64,000 nucleotides of DNA from NCBI GenBank assembly GCA_014529385.2, contig CM043969.1, positions 20,364,946-20,428,945 of the forward strand, read 5' to 3'. The notes under the pieces are model-generated. The model was not told the origin of the DNA. It did not search any database and was given only the letters and a program-made list of their open reading frames with translations. The DNA is from Adiantum capillus-veneris (Eukaryota; Streptophyta; Polypodiopsida; Polypodiales; Pteridaceae). A program made the position numbers and the translations under genes. Positions 54,165-64,000 of this stretch are shown piece after piece. The stretch's first letter is position 1. Every line of letters begins with the position of its first letter.

Positions 54165-55004
54165 TGTAATGGAATATGACTATGACATGGATAGTAGTGG
54201 AATGTTAAATAACCAAGTGAACATTTCCTTTAAGAGATTTCTTTAAGAAGCATAAGAAGAGTACTTGGTTAAAAGTAGAAAAATTAACATTACACCTTAT
54301 TAGCTTGGCATGGTTAAAAGAGAGAGAGAAAGGATTAGAGAAATTGACAACATCTGAGGACCAGATTTACTTGGATCCGGTCCCCCCTCCAAAAGGCTTA
54401 TGTATTATAGATTCTCCCACGTAAAGAAACTTGGTACAATACAAGATTTTTTTTCCTTGAGACCTCGTTGGTGCAATGAATATGAAAAATTCATGCACCA
54501 AGATTATTCCCTTGACTATCTTACCGAAACATCGGCCTCAGTCCCAAGACCTCAAACACCTTTGAAGGTGGAGAGAGCTAGCAGGGAATGAGGGTAGGGA
54601 AAAGGAAGAAGAAGTGACATACAATAAATACATAGACTCCTCACTTGATATTACTACTGTTTCTTAGCATAGCACTTTGGAACATTGCTCTTGGTTGGAT
54701 TTGCATTCCATAGCATAACACAATATCATAGTAATGGAGATGAAGGAGATGGAAAGAATGCACTTTGGAGCATGGCTCTTGGTTGGATTTGCTTGTGTAG
54801 GCTTTGAACTTCTCAAGCTCGGAGAAGGAGATGGTATTCTTGCACAACACACTTTGAGAATGAGTGTGTGTGTGAATGAATGAGAGAGGGTATATGGGCA
54901 AGCATACCACCTCCTTGCTTGGATCAACCCCCTCTTCTAGCTCTTCCTTGATGGTGATTGGACCTCCTCAAGCCTAGCCAATCACATGCTTTGTGCATAT
55001 CAAG
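54165..55004 (-). repeat. 5' LTR of element I, interrupted by element D
   Basis: Direct repeat of 47939-48755. It stops at TCAAG (55000-55004) where the D LTR begins. Confidence 0.85.
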
Positions 55005-55311
55005 TGTTGAGCGGAGGACCACACCTATACATTTTTGTTCACACTCATGTTTTTGTAAACACTTATTGTAATAAATGTCTTTCCGACATTTCATTTTTTT
55101 CATGGAGCCGATTCATTGTAATTAGCGGGACTCAGTTGAGTTTTCAGCTTGTATTCCCCAAGTAGTTTCACCTGCTTATGTAATTAGATTAGAGATGTTT
55201 TCACACCTCCAAGGCTGAGGTATAAGAGCCAATTTTTGTAAACCTAAGGACCCAATTTTGAATCATTAATCGATCAAGGTGAGTTTTTGAGCGCCGTGAC
55301 TGTGTCTGAGA

Positions 55312-55352
<41 letters not shown>

Positions 55353-55976
55353 TATCCTCTTGCTACGTGAGCTACGGAGCCGCCATTGGAGAAGCGACAC
55401 CGCCATTGTGTTAGCAAGGGCGAGATCTATGCACCGATACCAAGCGTGCGCGCATTCGGCTTCTATGCGAGGTGAGCTCCCACGAGCTTTTATGTGAGTT
55501 TTCTCCCTACCTATGTGTCGGAATTGAGTGTGCCATATATCTATAGAACCGCAGCGAGTAGAGCTACACATTAGTACCATCGGAGTCGAGATTCGGTCAC
55601 CTGTATTTTTTGGCCTGTCTTCATACGCGTTTACCGCACGGAGTGGTTACAGGTTGAGATTGTATTGTAGATTCATAGGGTATTGTCCTTACCTAGTGTA
55701 GAGACCCCCCTTTGAGTTTGAGGCTGATTCGATGACTCTAGATCCTGTTTCGGATAGCATTTGTTCGTAGTACGGATTTCGGTCACTTGTGTATTTGAGA
55801 ACGTAGATTTGATTTCCTTGGTAGTGATTGTCATTAGAAGGTCGAGTAGGTGATTTGACACCAACCTATTTGTTTCCATGCGCCTGCGGGTCAAGCTCCG
55901 TCCTTGTCTGACATTATTGTTTGTCGGTTGAGTTCTCGCTATCATAGCCACCGCTTGCGGCGTAACCGCCACAACA
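55005..55976 (+). repeat. 5' LTR of element D (972 bp)
   Basis: From TGTTGAGCGGAGG to CCGCCACAACA, with PBS following. A (GA)n tract lies at 55302-55350 after TGTGTCTGAGAGAGAG. Like the LTRs of E and F it has GAGAGTGAGAG next to a CTATC/CATC-CTCTTGCTACG block, so the LTR families are related. Confidence 0.9.
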
Positions 55977-55978
55977 TT

Positions 55979-55996
55979 TGGCACCACTGCCGGGGA
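55979..55996 (+). promoter_or_regulatory. primer-binding site, tRNA-Asp type (element D)
   Basis: TGGCACCACTGCCGGGGA, two bases after the LTR end. Donor-like CCCTAAGTAGGTGACC follows. Confidence 0.85.
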
Positions 55997-56506
55997 CGAG
56001 AGCCCTAAGTAGGTGACCTTAGACTAATCCTACGAGGTGATTTGTTTTGTTACTTTATATATTTTAGTTAGAAAGGTCTAGGAGTGGTGGACTCCGAGGA
56101 TCTTTGAGACGTACTAGGAAACTTGTGGTATTCCTGGGTCTTTCGTGTTTGACAATTTTTTAGTTTAGATTAGATTGATTCTTGTTGGTGTTGAGTGGTT
56201 GTTGAGATTGAGGTATTTACTAGTCCATGTGTGGCAGTGAATCTCCTTATACCCACAATTGCAAAAACCCATTTTATGATTAGAAGTAGCTTAGGTAGGA
56301 CTTGATTTGATCCTGATCTAGAGTATTAATCATCGATTTATTTGCTTGATGTGTTTGTTTGCATGTTAAATCACGAAACCGTTGATTTGGTAGTGAAACT
56401 TGCATAAACAAAGTTCAGAGAAATTTTCTGTGAGAGTGAGTGTTGCTGAGCACTTAGAGAGCTCTTGGAAAAGTTCTGTGTTGAAAAATTGGAATTCTGC
56501 AACTTT

Positions 56507-57230
56507 AGACATCATACGCATATGATGTCTTAGGGGCTAAACAGAGACCAAAACAGAAAATTTAACATTACGTGAGTGTTCAGAAAGGGGGTTTTACCCT
56601 AAGATCAACATAAAACAAGGGCTTTAACACTTCTAGAAACTCAAAATACCAAGTCAAGAGTGTAAAAAATGCAAAGAATACGAAAATTTGATTCAGAGCT
56701 TATTTTTGCATTCAAACTTGATAAAACACTTGAAACTCAAAGATAAACACTTGAGAAGGCTTTTAAAAAAATTGAAAACTGGAAAAATCTGGGACAAAAG
56801 ACATCATTTGCGTATAATGTCTTTTGGCACTTGCTGAAGTGATTTTTCAAATTTGACTTGACAACATTGTTACAAACACTGTGAAAAGCTTAAATATTGA
56901 ATCTTGACCAAAATTGAGCAAAAAGACATCATACGTGTATGATGTCTCTAACCTAATTCTGGGCATATTTTGATATTTTGCTAACAGAGATCCTTTTTAC
57001 TAGTTGCCTAGAGCTTGTATTTCAAGTTTCATGTCATTTGGATCACATTTGACCTCAAGTAAGTCAAAAATTGAAAAATTGCCAAGAAAATCCTAATCTG
57101 GCCATAACTTGCACAAACAGAATTCAAATTGAATTTTGTGAGTGGATAGAGTATAAGGGTGCTACTGGGAGAGAGCAAAGCAAAAATATCCAAAATCTGT
57201 GAAAAAAGACATCATATGCGTATAATGTCT
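56507..57230. repeat. palindrome array, type B (element D leader), 4 copies
   Basis: Starts 56507, 56799, 56924 and 57207; steps 292, 125 and 283. Arms are AGACATCATA and TATGATGTCT (perfect at 56507 and 56924, with centres CGCA and CGTG). The copies at 56799 and 57207 have right arm TATAATGTCT and centre TGCG. Relative to type A, the fourth pair from the centre side of the arm has changed on both sides. Confidence 0.92.
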
Positions 57231-57399
57231 TTTTTGAGCAAATCTGATACAAAATTTTCACTTGAGGTAACAGAAGTCTTCCAACTAACAAAACAAACCA
57301 TTTGACCAAGTATCATTCAGTTTGGATCACTTTTGATCACAGAGAATTGGGATAAACAAACTACCGAGATTGAAAAGTTAGATTCCTCTAGGGGGATTG

Positions 57400-57945
57400 A
57401 TGAAATTGAGATCTGGTAGATATCTCCAGAATAACCAACCAAGACAAAGAGAACAAGCGAGTGTTATATCAACCGAGGAGAGTGTAAACCAAAGTGTAGT
57501 GCGACCGTTAGAGCCGATCCTTGAAGGAAGTATTTCCGATACTTCTTCAGAGAGATCTTACAAGATTTTCACTGAACACTTAGGATACTTGAACTTAAAT
57601 GAAAGAGAAAACATGGCAGCAGGACCATCAAACCCTTCAGCCACAATGAAGCTATTGTTCATAAAGTATCAATACAACAATGAGAAAGGTGCCAAGATCT
57701 ACAGAGATGGTATGGACCGCTATTGTGTAAAGATAGAAGATAGACCGAGTGAGTTCAAGGACTTAGTGCTTGTGAGCTATAGCGGAGATAGGTACCTAGA
57801 TGACGAAGGTATCATGTACTTGGTAGTCCTGAATCCTAACATTGTGGACAAGTGGGGATTGATGGGCACAAAAGCCAAAGTAGATGAAGAACCCGAAGAG
57901 AAAGCACCAACAATGAGCTTCCCTGGTGCGAGGGCAAGAAAATGA
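57400..57945 (+). pseudogene. gag N-terminal region of element D
   Basis: ATG at 57400 (the first ATG of the frame, after a short leader) gives MKLRSGRYLQNNQPRQREQA, then VISTEESVNQS and an acidic serine-rich stretch. A domain-like part follows, FIKYQYNNEKGAKIYRDGMD and then VLVSYSGDRYLDDEGIMYLV. Element F starts the same way. A frameshift near 57930 passes the reading to the next frame. The function of this N-terminal domain is unknown; it precedes the capsid core. Confidence 0.8.
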
Positions 57946-58960
57946 AACTTCGAGAGTCAACACTAATAACATATATGTGGGGCTATACAAATATAATAAT
58001 GGAGAGAAAGATCTCTATTATAGATGCGAGGAACCCTACGTCGGAAAGTTGACAGAGCGAAAAAGACTTTATGTCTTTACCTACACAGAGGGATCAGAAA
58101 CAAAGATTGTCGCATACGACAAGTATGGAAGTCAATATTCGACAATGGATAAAAAGGAATTGAAAGGATATACATACTTTGGGAAACCACTCTATCAGTA
58201 TTGTGTCACTCCTAGCTCACAAAGACCAGCACCTACAAATGTAGTGCCAAACCCTATAGCAACAAGTGGAATAGGAAGAACTCATGTGGCTGATTCTTTC
58301 AGCCAACCTCAGTATTCTATGCCAAACCCAATGGGAACATTACATTCTAGAGAGTCAATGGCTACGAATCGAGGTAGTGCAATTCCATTCCCTACACATA
58401 CTACGGTAGGTCCGATGTTTGTAGCAGCACCATCACATTTGCCTCCTAATAGTAGATTCGTGGCAAGGGAGCCAACTAGAGCAGCCCATGAAGTCCATGA
58501 CGCAAGAGAAAGTTTTAGTCGGGATACATGAGCAATGAGATTGGTGGTAGACAATAGATTCATGAGAGCATCTCAAGTGGCCAAGTGTATGCCGAAGAAG
58601 TATAGTGGCTCAAGAGATCCGTATGCACATGTCTCACTCTTTAAGAAAGTCTTAAGAGCTAAGCAGATAACAGATTTCCACACACAATACAAAGGATTTG
58701 GTCTTACTTTAGAAGGGACGGCATTGACATGGTTTCAACCACTAAATGGCGGAGGTTTCCATGACATTGACCATTTGCTGCGAGAGTTTGCCGAGGAATT
58801 TTCGAAAAGAGGGATCAAACACAACACGGTATTCCAAATATATGCTTTCAAACAGAAGGAGCAAGAAAAGGTGAAGTAAGCTTCGCTTCGCTTTAAACAA
58901 TACATAGAGAGATGTCGAGTACGGGAATGACTGCAAGATGATAGACTATCTGTCCTCTTT
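57926..58960 (+). pseudogene. gag capsid core of element D
   Basis: The frame reads NNIYVGLYKYNNGEKDLYYR and a domain parallel to residues 40-130 of the E gag. A serine/proline-rich linker comes next, then after TGA at 58529 the capsid core KKYSGSRDPYAHVSLFKKVL. YKGFGLTLEGTALTWFQPL and FAEEFSKRGIKHNTVFQIYA follow. The W-F pair and the order match retrotransposon gag. TAA at 58877 and TGA at 58927 break it further. Confidence 0.88.
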
Positions 58961-58996
58961 ATAGAAGGGCTGAGAAATGACACTCTCAAGAAAGAC

Positions 58997-60400
58997 TTGT
59001 ATTACTTGAAAGCTTTAACAAGTTTTGAGCAAGTGACCAGAGAAGCATTGTACTTAGTGGATAACTGTGCGGTTTATGGAGAGGTGACAACGGATACTGC
59101 TGTCGCATCCAGTAGCTCATCATCCGTAACTAGCGAGACCACCACTAAGAAGAATGTCCACACAACCATAGTGCTGAACATGGAACAAATGATAGAGGAT
59201 GCTATAAGGAGATTAGCACCATACCCTAAACCAATGCCAAAACTAACAAAATGGTGTGCGATTGAACAAAAATGAACAAATCACTCAACAGAGGAGTGCT
59301 ATTACAACAAGGGTTATGTGAAGGAGCGTCAGTATGCGCCTCCAGCTCAAATAGCACCACCTCAGGTACATCCAGTACCTCGATACCCAACGGGAAACGT
59401 ACCAGGACCTATGGGGATAGAAAGACCACAGCCGGTATTGGGGCAACAACCACCTTTACCAGGAGTGAGACCAGTGGGCATTAGATATGCACCCACCCTA
59501 GAGAATCAGGAAGAACAAGCTTTAGTGCATGTTCAGACTTATTACGAAGATTCCGGTGCACTCATGGCTCCTACTGTGTATTACCCACCTGAAGAACCAA
59601 AACAACCAGAACCTTGGAGCATGATGGGAAATGTTGGACCACCAAGAGCCGCACACGCCTCAGATGAAGAGAGTTATAGCTTGGATGCAAGAACACTTAT
59701 GTTCATAGCTCATGGAGGGTTATCAGGCCAAAGAACATCTTATCCACAAAGGGCAAATCAAGGGACACAAAGACCTGCATCAATACCCTGTTATAAGTGT
59801 GGATGTGACCATTTGATGAATGTTTGTCGACACACAGAGATCATTAGAAGAAATGCATATTGCACAGAGTGTGGTGTCACTCACTTCATTGAGGATTGTT
59901 CAAAGAATCCCAACAAAGTGCAAAAGACGACAATGAATATGTTAGAGTCGATTCCTACTAGTAGTGGGTTTGAAAATGAAACTCTGATACCAACGCAAGT
60001 TGTTACTAGAGCTCAAGCGAAGAAAACCACTAGAGAACCAGAGAATGGAAAGTCAGAGACTGAATTGGATAGTCAAGGACAACGAAGCCATAGAAACACA
60101 TGGAAAGCTAGGAAAGCACGCATGAAACTGAAAAAAGAACAGCAAGACGCAATTCTAGCTGAGGAATTAAAACAAACAAAAGACAGATTAGAAAAACTTG
60201 AGACTCAAAACGCAATACGGGAAATGGACTCTGAAAAGTCAAAACTGAAGAGCATCAATGTTAGTCGACAAAGTACACAAACCATTAGATGCACTGATGA
60301 GAGCTTACGAAGCAAGATTAAAGAGCAACCAAAAACAAGAACAATGGTGGTTGACTTATCCAAACGCGGAATTGGAAAACCAGAGACTCGAAATGCGTAA
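58997..60400 (+). pseudogene. gag C-terminus, nucleocapsid with two zinc knuckles (element D)
   Basis: The frame continues with REALYLVDNCAVYGE, a serine run, CAIEQK-TNHSTEECYY (TGA at 59273 in place of Trp) and the proline-rich ERPQPVLGQQPPLPGVRPVG. Nucleocapsid knuckles are CYKCGCDHLMNVC and CTECGVTHFIEDC, both C-x2-C-x3-H-x4-C. The basic RNTWKARKARMKLKKEQQ and a helical tail follow. A shift near 60260 leads into the linker frame. Confidence 0.88.
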
Positions 60401-61900
60401 GAGAATGATCGAGACTGCACAAGCCTTGTTAGAACCACCTAGAGAACCAATGAATTGTGGAGCGGAAAACCCAATTCATCAAGAGACTATCCTCTCATGG
60501 GTAGTTGAAAAGCCTGACAGTGCACAAAAGCCTGAAAAAATGCATGGGGATGAACGTATAGTGATGAACACAACAGATCAAGAAATAGAGAGTTTTCATC
60601 CTGTGATACAGAGGTCTTACGGAAGAGATGAGGATTACAATGAGTTTTGGAAACAAGTGAGAGAGGCAACCTTTGCAAACGAGCTGAGTTGTCAAGCTAA
60701 TCAGACTAATGGGAAAAAGGACATCAGGAATCCTCCCATAGAGGAATTTGAGGCAAGATCTCAAGTGGACTTAGATCTGCGTTCTTACAGGGGAGATGGA
60801 GGCTCTGTTAGAACAGTAGAGAGTAAACCTCATTCGCTGAATACCTTACCTTCATACTTAGGAGAATACGAAGCAAAATATGAGATTACAGCGCTTCCCT
60901 CATGAGGAATCTCTTCAGAAAAAGCTATGGACTCGCAAGGATTGATAGAGATTTTGTCAACACCAGTGACATGCACTATCACCCTAGCTGAGCTTTTGAG
61001 ACTACGACCAAATATGTGGGCAACTGTAGGAAAATGCGTGGAGAAATTTGGGATAAAAGACCCAACTGCAAAACTGCAAGAGGGCATACGAGAGCTGAGT
61101 AAGCCACAAAAAAACGCTAAGCCTTTACCTTTGAACAAGGTCGGAGAGTATTGCGAAGGCGAAGAGGGGAATACAACCTTACCAGTTGAATTCCAGGGAG
61201 TTAACACGATGGAAATACTTGACAGTGGGGCTGGGGTAGCCATTGCTACAAAAGAAATCTGAAAAAAAGGGAAAAACCGGCGATAAGAAAAACGAGGTTG
61301 AAACTCCAACTAGCGGACGGACATATGGAGAGACCTTTGGGACTATTAGAGAAAGTCGTAGTGACTTCTTGCGGAATTTAGTACGAGCATAATTTTCTAT
61401 TGTTGACTTTGGCAAGGAGAATAACTATGATATTATACTTGGAAGACTATTCATGAGACAGTTGAAAATGGTCCAGGATTGGGGTTACGACCACATATAC
61501 TTGAGACATGTGGAAACGACTACTCGTGTGAACCTAAAAGACCATAGCTACAAGGATGTGAACCAAACACCAATTGAAGAGATTGATTCATCTACTTTGG
61601 CAGGATCAGAGTTTCCAGCTTAGTTAGGCAAACCCAAAGAGTTATAGATGTGTGGAGCTTCGAACTGTGGAAGTCTGAAGCACGAAGAATGTGTTTTAAA
61701 AAGGGCAATTGAAGACGAAACTTATATAGGTGAACCCTTTCTAAAGGATGCACTTGAACCATTAGAATGGACACACATTCTAGCAACGCTAGATGTTTGT
61801 GCAATTCAAGATGGTCCCACAACGAAGTTATGTGATAAAGATGGATATGATGTGGTTCCGTACTTCATGATGATACTGAAAAGTTGATACACCAGACAAG
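60258..61900 (+). pseudogene. linker and retropepsin-type protease of element D
   Basis: The linker (AYEARLKSNQKQEQWWLTYP, NAELENQRLEMRKRM) leads to LPSYLGEYEAKYEITALPS and a TGA at 60903. The protease active site is EILDSGAGVAIATKEI with D-S-G-A intact, followed by TGA where E has Trp. The second half-site is damaged (GRPFM reads GRLFM) before RQLKMVQDWGYD. The lineage block CGASNCGSLKHEECVLKR ends near 61700, then CDKDGYDVVPYF. Confidence 0.87.
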
Positions 61901-62254
61901 GAAGATAAAGAGGAGATGTTTCACGACATTCCTGATCATCTAGAATGGAAAAATGAAGCTGACAATGAGTCCACAGACAACTCAAGCGAGAACGAGAAAA
62001 CCATAAAGGATGTCAGATTCTACGACTTCCCAAATCAGACTGAAAAACGCCAGAAACGCTACAAAGAAAAGAGAAAAACGAAAGGGGTTAGAAACAATCT
62101 GATGCCTAGGATAAGAGGAAAAAACCAATTCCTAATGCTAGTAAAGGTGGAAAATTGTGTCAAGGACAAGATTTCTGGAAGAATGAGAGGAAATGTGGAA
62201 ACGAGCTCACGGAAAGACAAATGAAGCTCAAGAAATCGAGTTCAACCCAGTGAA

Positions 62255-63465
62255 ATGAAAACCGAAACAGATAAAGCGGAAAAGAACATGAGAAACAAGG
62301 AAAACAAAGAGTCCAAATTAGAACGACGAAACAAGTACAGAGAGTTAAAGAAAACTCTGAAAGAAGTTTGGACAATTGAAATCAAGAGTGGTGAGGACGA
62401 AAACGCCAATATCAAAGGAAACATGGATATTCCCTCTCACTACAGGAAATTTACGATAGAGGATAGGAAGGTGATATTAACCCAGCCTATCAGAGAAATA
62501 AAGGAGAACGAATCCTATGATGGACCGGAGGACGCTAAAAAGGTTGATTTAGCAGCTCCAGGAGAGGAACCGAGACCGGTATACATAGCTACAGATTTGT
62601 CTCCGGAAGAAGAAGAGAGACTTTTGAGTCTTCTCAAAGAATACAAGGATGTGTTTGCATGGTCGTACAAGGACTTGAAAGGAGTCCATCAATATACCAA
62701 CACACAATTCCGTTGAAACAAGACGCTAAGTCTAGCAGACAAAGACCATACACGTATAATGACACGTTTGCTAAGCGAATCAAAGAAGAAATAGACAAGC
62801 TAATGGAAGTTGAATTCATATATGAGATTGAACACACAGACTGGGTATCTTTGATTGTGGTAGTGCCTAAGAAAAACGGGAAACTTCGAGTGTGTGTCAA
62901 TTTGAAGAAAGTAAATGCTGCGACAATCAGGGTCAATTATCCCTTGCCAATAACTGATCATGTTCTAGAACGTGTATTGGGGAAAAGAGCATATTACTTT
63001 CTAGATGGATTTTGAGGATATAATCAGCTTGCCATTGCGCCAAAAGATCAACACAAAACAGCTTTAGCAACGGAGTGGGGAATTTATGCGTATCGAGTTA
63101 TGCCATTTGGTTTAACTAATGCTCCCGCAACATTCTAAAGGCTAATGATGCATGCTTTCAAAGAGTACTTGAGGTTTTTTCTAGAAATAAACATGGATGA
63201 TTTGTGTGTACACTCTCTTTTGAGAGATGAGCATCTAGAACCCCTAAGAAAGGTATTCGAGAAATGTAGGACATATCGCATTTGTCTCAATCCTGAGAAG
63301 TGTGTGTTTATGGTCCGACAAGGCAGAATTATGGGACATATTGTCTCACATAATGGAATATCCACGAATATGGAAAAGATAAAAGTAATAGTGGATATGC
63401 CTAAACCAGCCAATGCAAAACAAGTGCTGGGACATTGTGGATATTATAGACGATTCATTTACATG
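62255..63465 (+). pseudogene. reverse transcriptase of element D
   Basis: Motifs in order: YKDVFAWSYKDLKGV, with a frameshift near 62690; PYTYNDTFAKRIKEEIDKLM; KLRVCVNLKKVNAATIRVNY; YYFLDGF, then TGA in place of Ser (63015); [15 protein letters not shown]; the catalytic box reads N-MDD-LCVHS near 63190 (Y in element F); and HCGYYRRFIYM. A short deletion before LGHCGYY removes four residues found in F. Confidence 0.92.
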
Positions 63466-64000
63466 GTACGCTATAATAGACCAACCACTTTACAGGCTAA
63501 TAGTGAATTTTGAATGGACAGAGAAGTGTGAGGAATCCCTCAATAAACTGAAAGAGGCACTCATTACTGCTCCAGTCTTGAAATCACCAGATAGGGAGAA
63601 GATATTCCATGTGCATATAGATGCTTTGGCATATGCAATAGGATGCATCCTGGCTCAACCAGAAGAAGAAAACATGGATTTTCCAATCTGCTATGCTAGT
63701 CGACAGCTCAATAATGCTGAAAGGAGTTACACAACAACAGAGCGAGAGGGATTAGGAATGATTTATGCTGTGAAGAAATTTCGGCATTATCTTCTAACCA
63801 ATAAGTTTGTGTTTTTCACAGATCATCAAGCCTTGCTCTACCTAGTGAACAAACCATGCAATACGGGATGGATAGTGAGATGGTTCATCATCTTATTAGA
63901 ATTCGACTTCACGGTAGTAGTAAAGAAAGGAAAGACACATCTTAGAGCGGATCACCTTTCAAGGTTGACGAATGGAGAAGACCCTATAGGTGTAGATGAC
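63466..64000 (+). pseudogene. RNase H of element D (runs to window end)
   Basis: After a shift near 63465 the frame reads YAIIDQPLYRLIVNFEWTEK, then the RNase H domain. VHIDALAYAIGCILAQ carries the first Asp, TTEREGLGMIYAVKKFRHYL the Glu, and FTDHQALLYLV another Asp. RWFIILLEFDFTVVVKKGKT and HLRADHLSRL end it. The frame is open to the last base, so integrase is expected just outside. It is the longest clean stretch of pol in D. Confidence 0.9.

Larger units (their letters stand above)
47939..55004 (-). mobile_element. element I: decayed minus-strand chromovirus
   Basis: Direct repeats at 47939-48755 and 54165-55004 (both starting TGTAA and sharing ACTATGACATGGATAGTAG) are its LTRs. Between them gag, RT, RNase H and integrase pieces read on the minus strand. 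The right LTR is cut at 55004 by element D. Many frameshifts and stops indicate an old insertion. Confidence 0.85.
55005..64000 (+). mobile_element. element D: Ty3/gypsy element, 5' LTR to RNase H (continues past window)
   Basis: Order: LTR, tRNA-Asp PBS, leader with type B palindromes, gag, protease, RT, RNase H; integrase would follow. It is the most complete gag here but has many stops and shifts. Same lineage as A, E and F by gag, protease and RT sequence. Confidence 0.93.

Overview
The window is plant nuclear DNA made almost entirely of nested, decayed LTR retrotransposons. I see no intact host gene. Plant origin is indicated by primer-binding sites of tRNA-Asp type (TGGCGCCGCTGCCGGGGA) and tRNA-iMet type (TGGTATCA[G/A]AGC), by Ty3/gypsy gag-pol proteins, by chromodomain-type chromoviruses, and by stop-codon decay that looks like cytosine-methylation damage. 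Very dense (GA)n/(CT)n tracts and a Penelope-like reverse transcriptase without a visible endonuclease make a non-flowering vascular plant such as a fern or lycophyte a reasonable guess. The species cannot be proved from the window.

Layout. 1-1.65 kb: 3' end of a gypsy element (integrase tail, then an overlapping ORF with a retropepsin-like core and W-x-x-K repeats). 1.65-9.3 kb: gene-poor DNA with 13 GA/CT tracts, a candidate MITE, duplications, a tRNA-like SINE fragment and one pseudo-ORF. 9.3-11.52 kb: leader and first codons of 'ORF2' of an old element (G); a later part of the same ORF reappears at 44.39-44.59 kb. Between them lies element F (11.52-44.39 kb): truncated 5' LTR, tRNA-Asp PBS, palindrome-bearing leader, gag start, a chromovirus fragment (14.16-17.5 kb), gag-PR-RT-RH-IN (17.57-24.12 kb), a 3' UTR block, a second palindrome-bearing leader, a large coiled-coil ORF2 (27.38-30.77 kb), a polypurine tract and the 3' LTR. 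That 3' LTR is split by element E (31118-43746, minus strand, 5-bp target duplication GAGAG). E carries gag and protease but no RT or integrase, and holds a Penelope-like RT on the opposite strand. 44.7-47.9 kb: an LTR fragment and a possible decayed multi-exon minus-strand gene. 47.94-55.0 kb: a decayed minus-strand chromovirus (I). 55.005-64.0 kb: gypsy element D from its 5' LTR to RNase H, running off the window.

The most unusual signal is a set of element-specific palindromes in the leaders of G, F, E and D and in the ORF2 intron of F: about 20 copies of a 22-24 bp dyad with a CpG-containing centre. In one array the four copies are exactly 285 bp apart, and the palindrome is nearly invariant while the DNA between has drifted almost beyond recognition. 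The same spacings (about 125, 160, 283 and 291 bp) recur in different elements. In D both arms have changed together. The old element G has an unrelated palindrome with the same design. In the two ORF2 copies the array sits inside a predicted phase-1 intron whose removal joins ATG-AG(A/G)-G in frame to the ORF2 start. This suggests a selected structural or regulatory module of this retrotransposon lineage.
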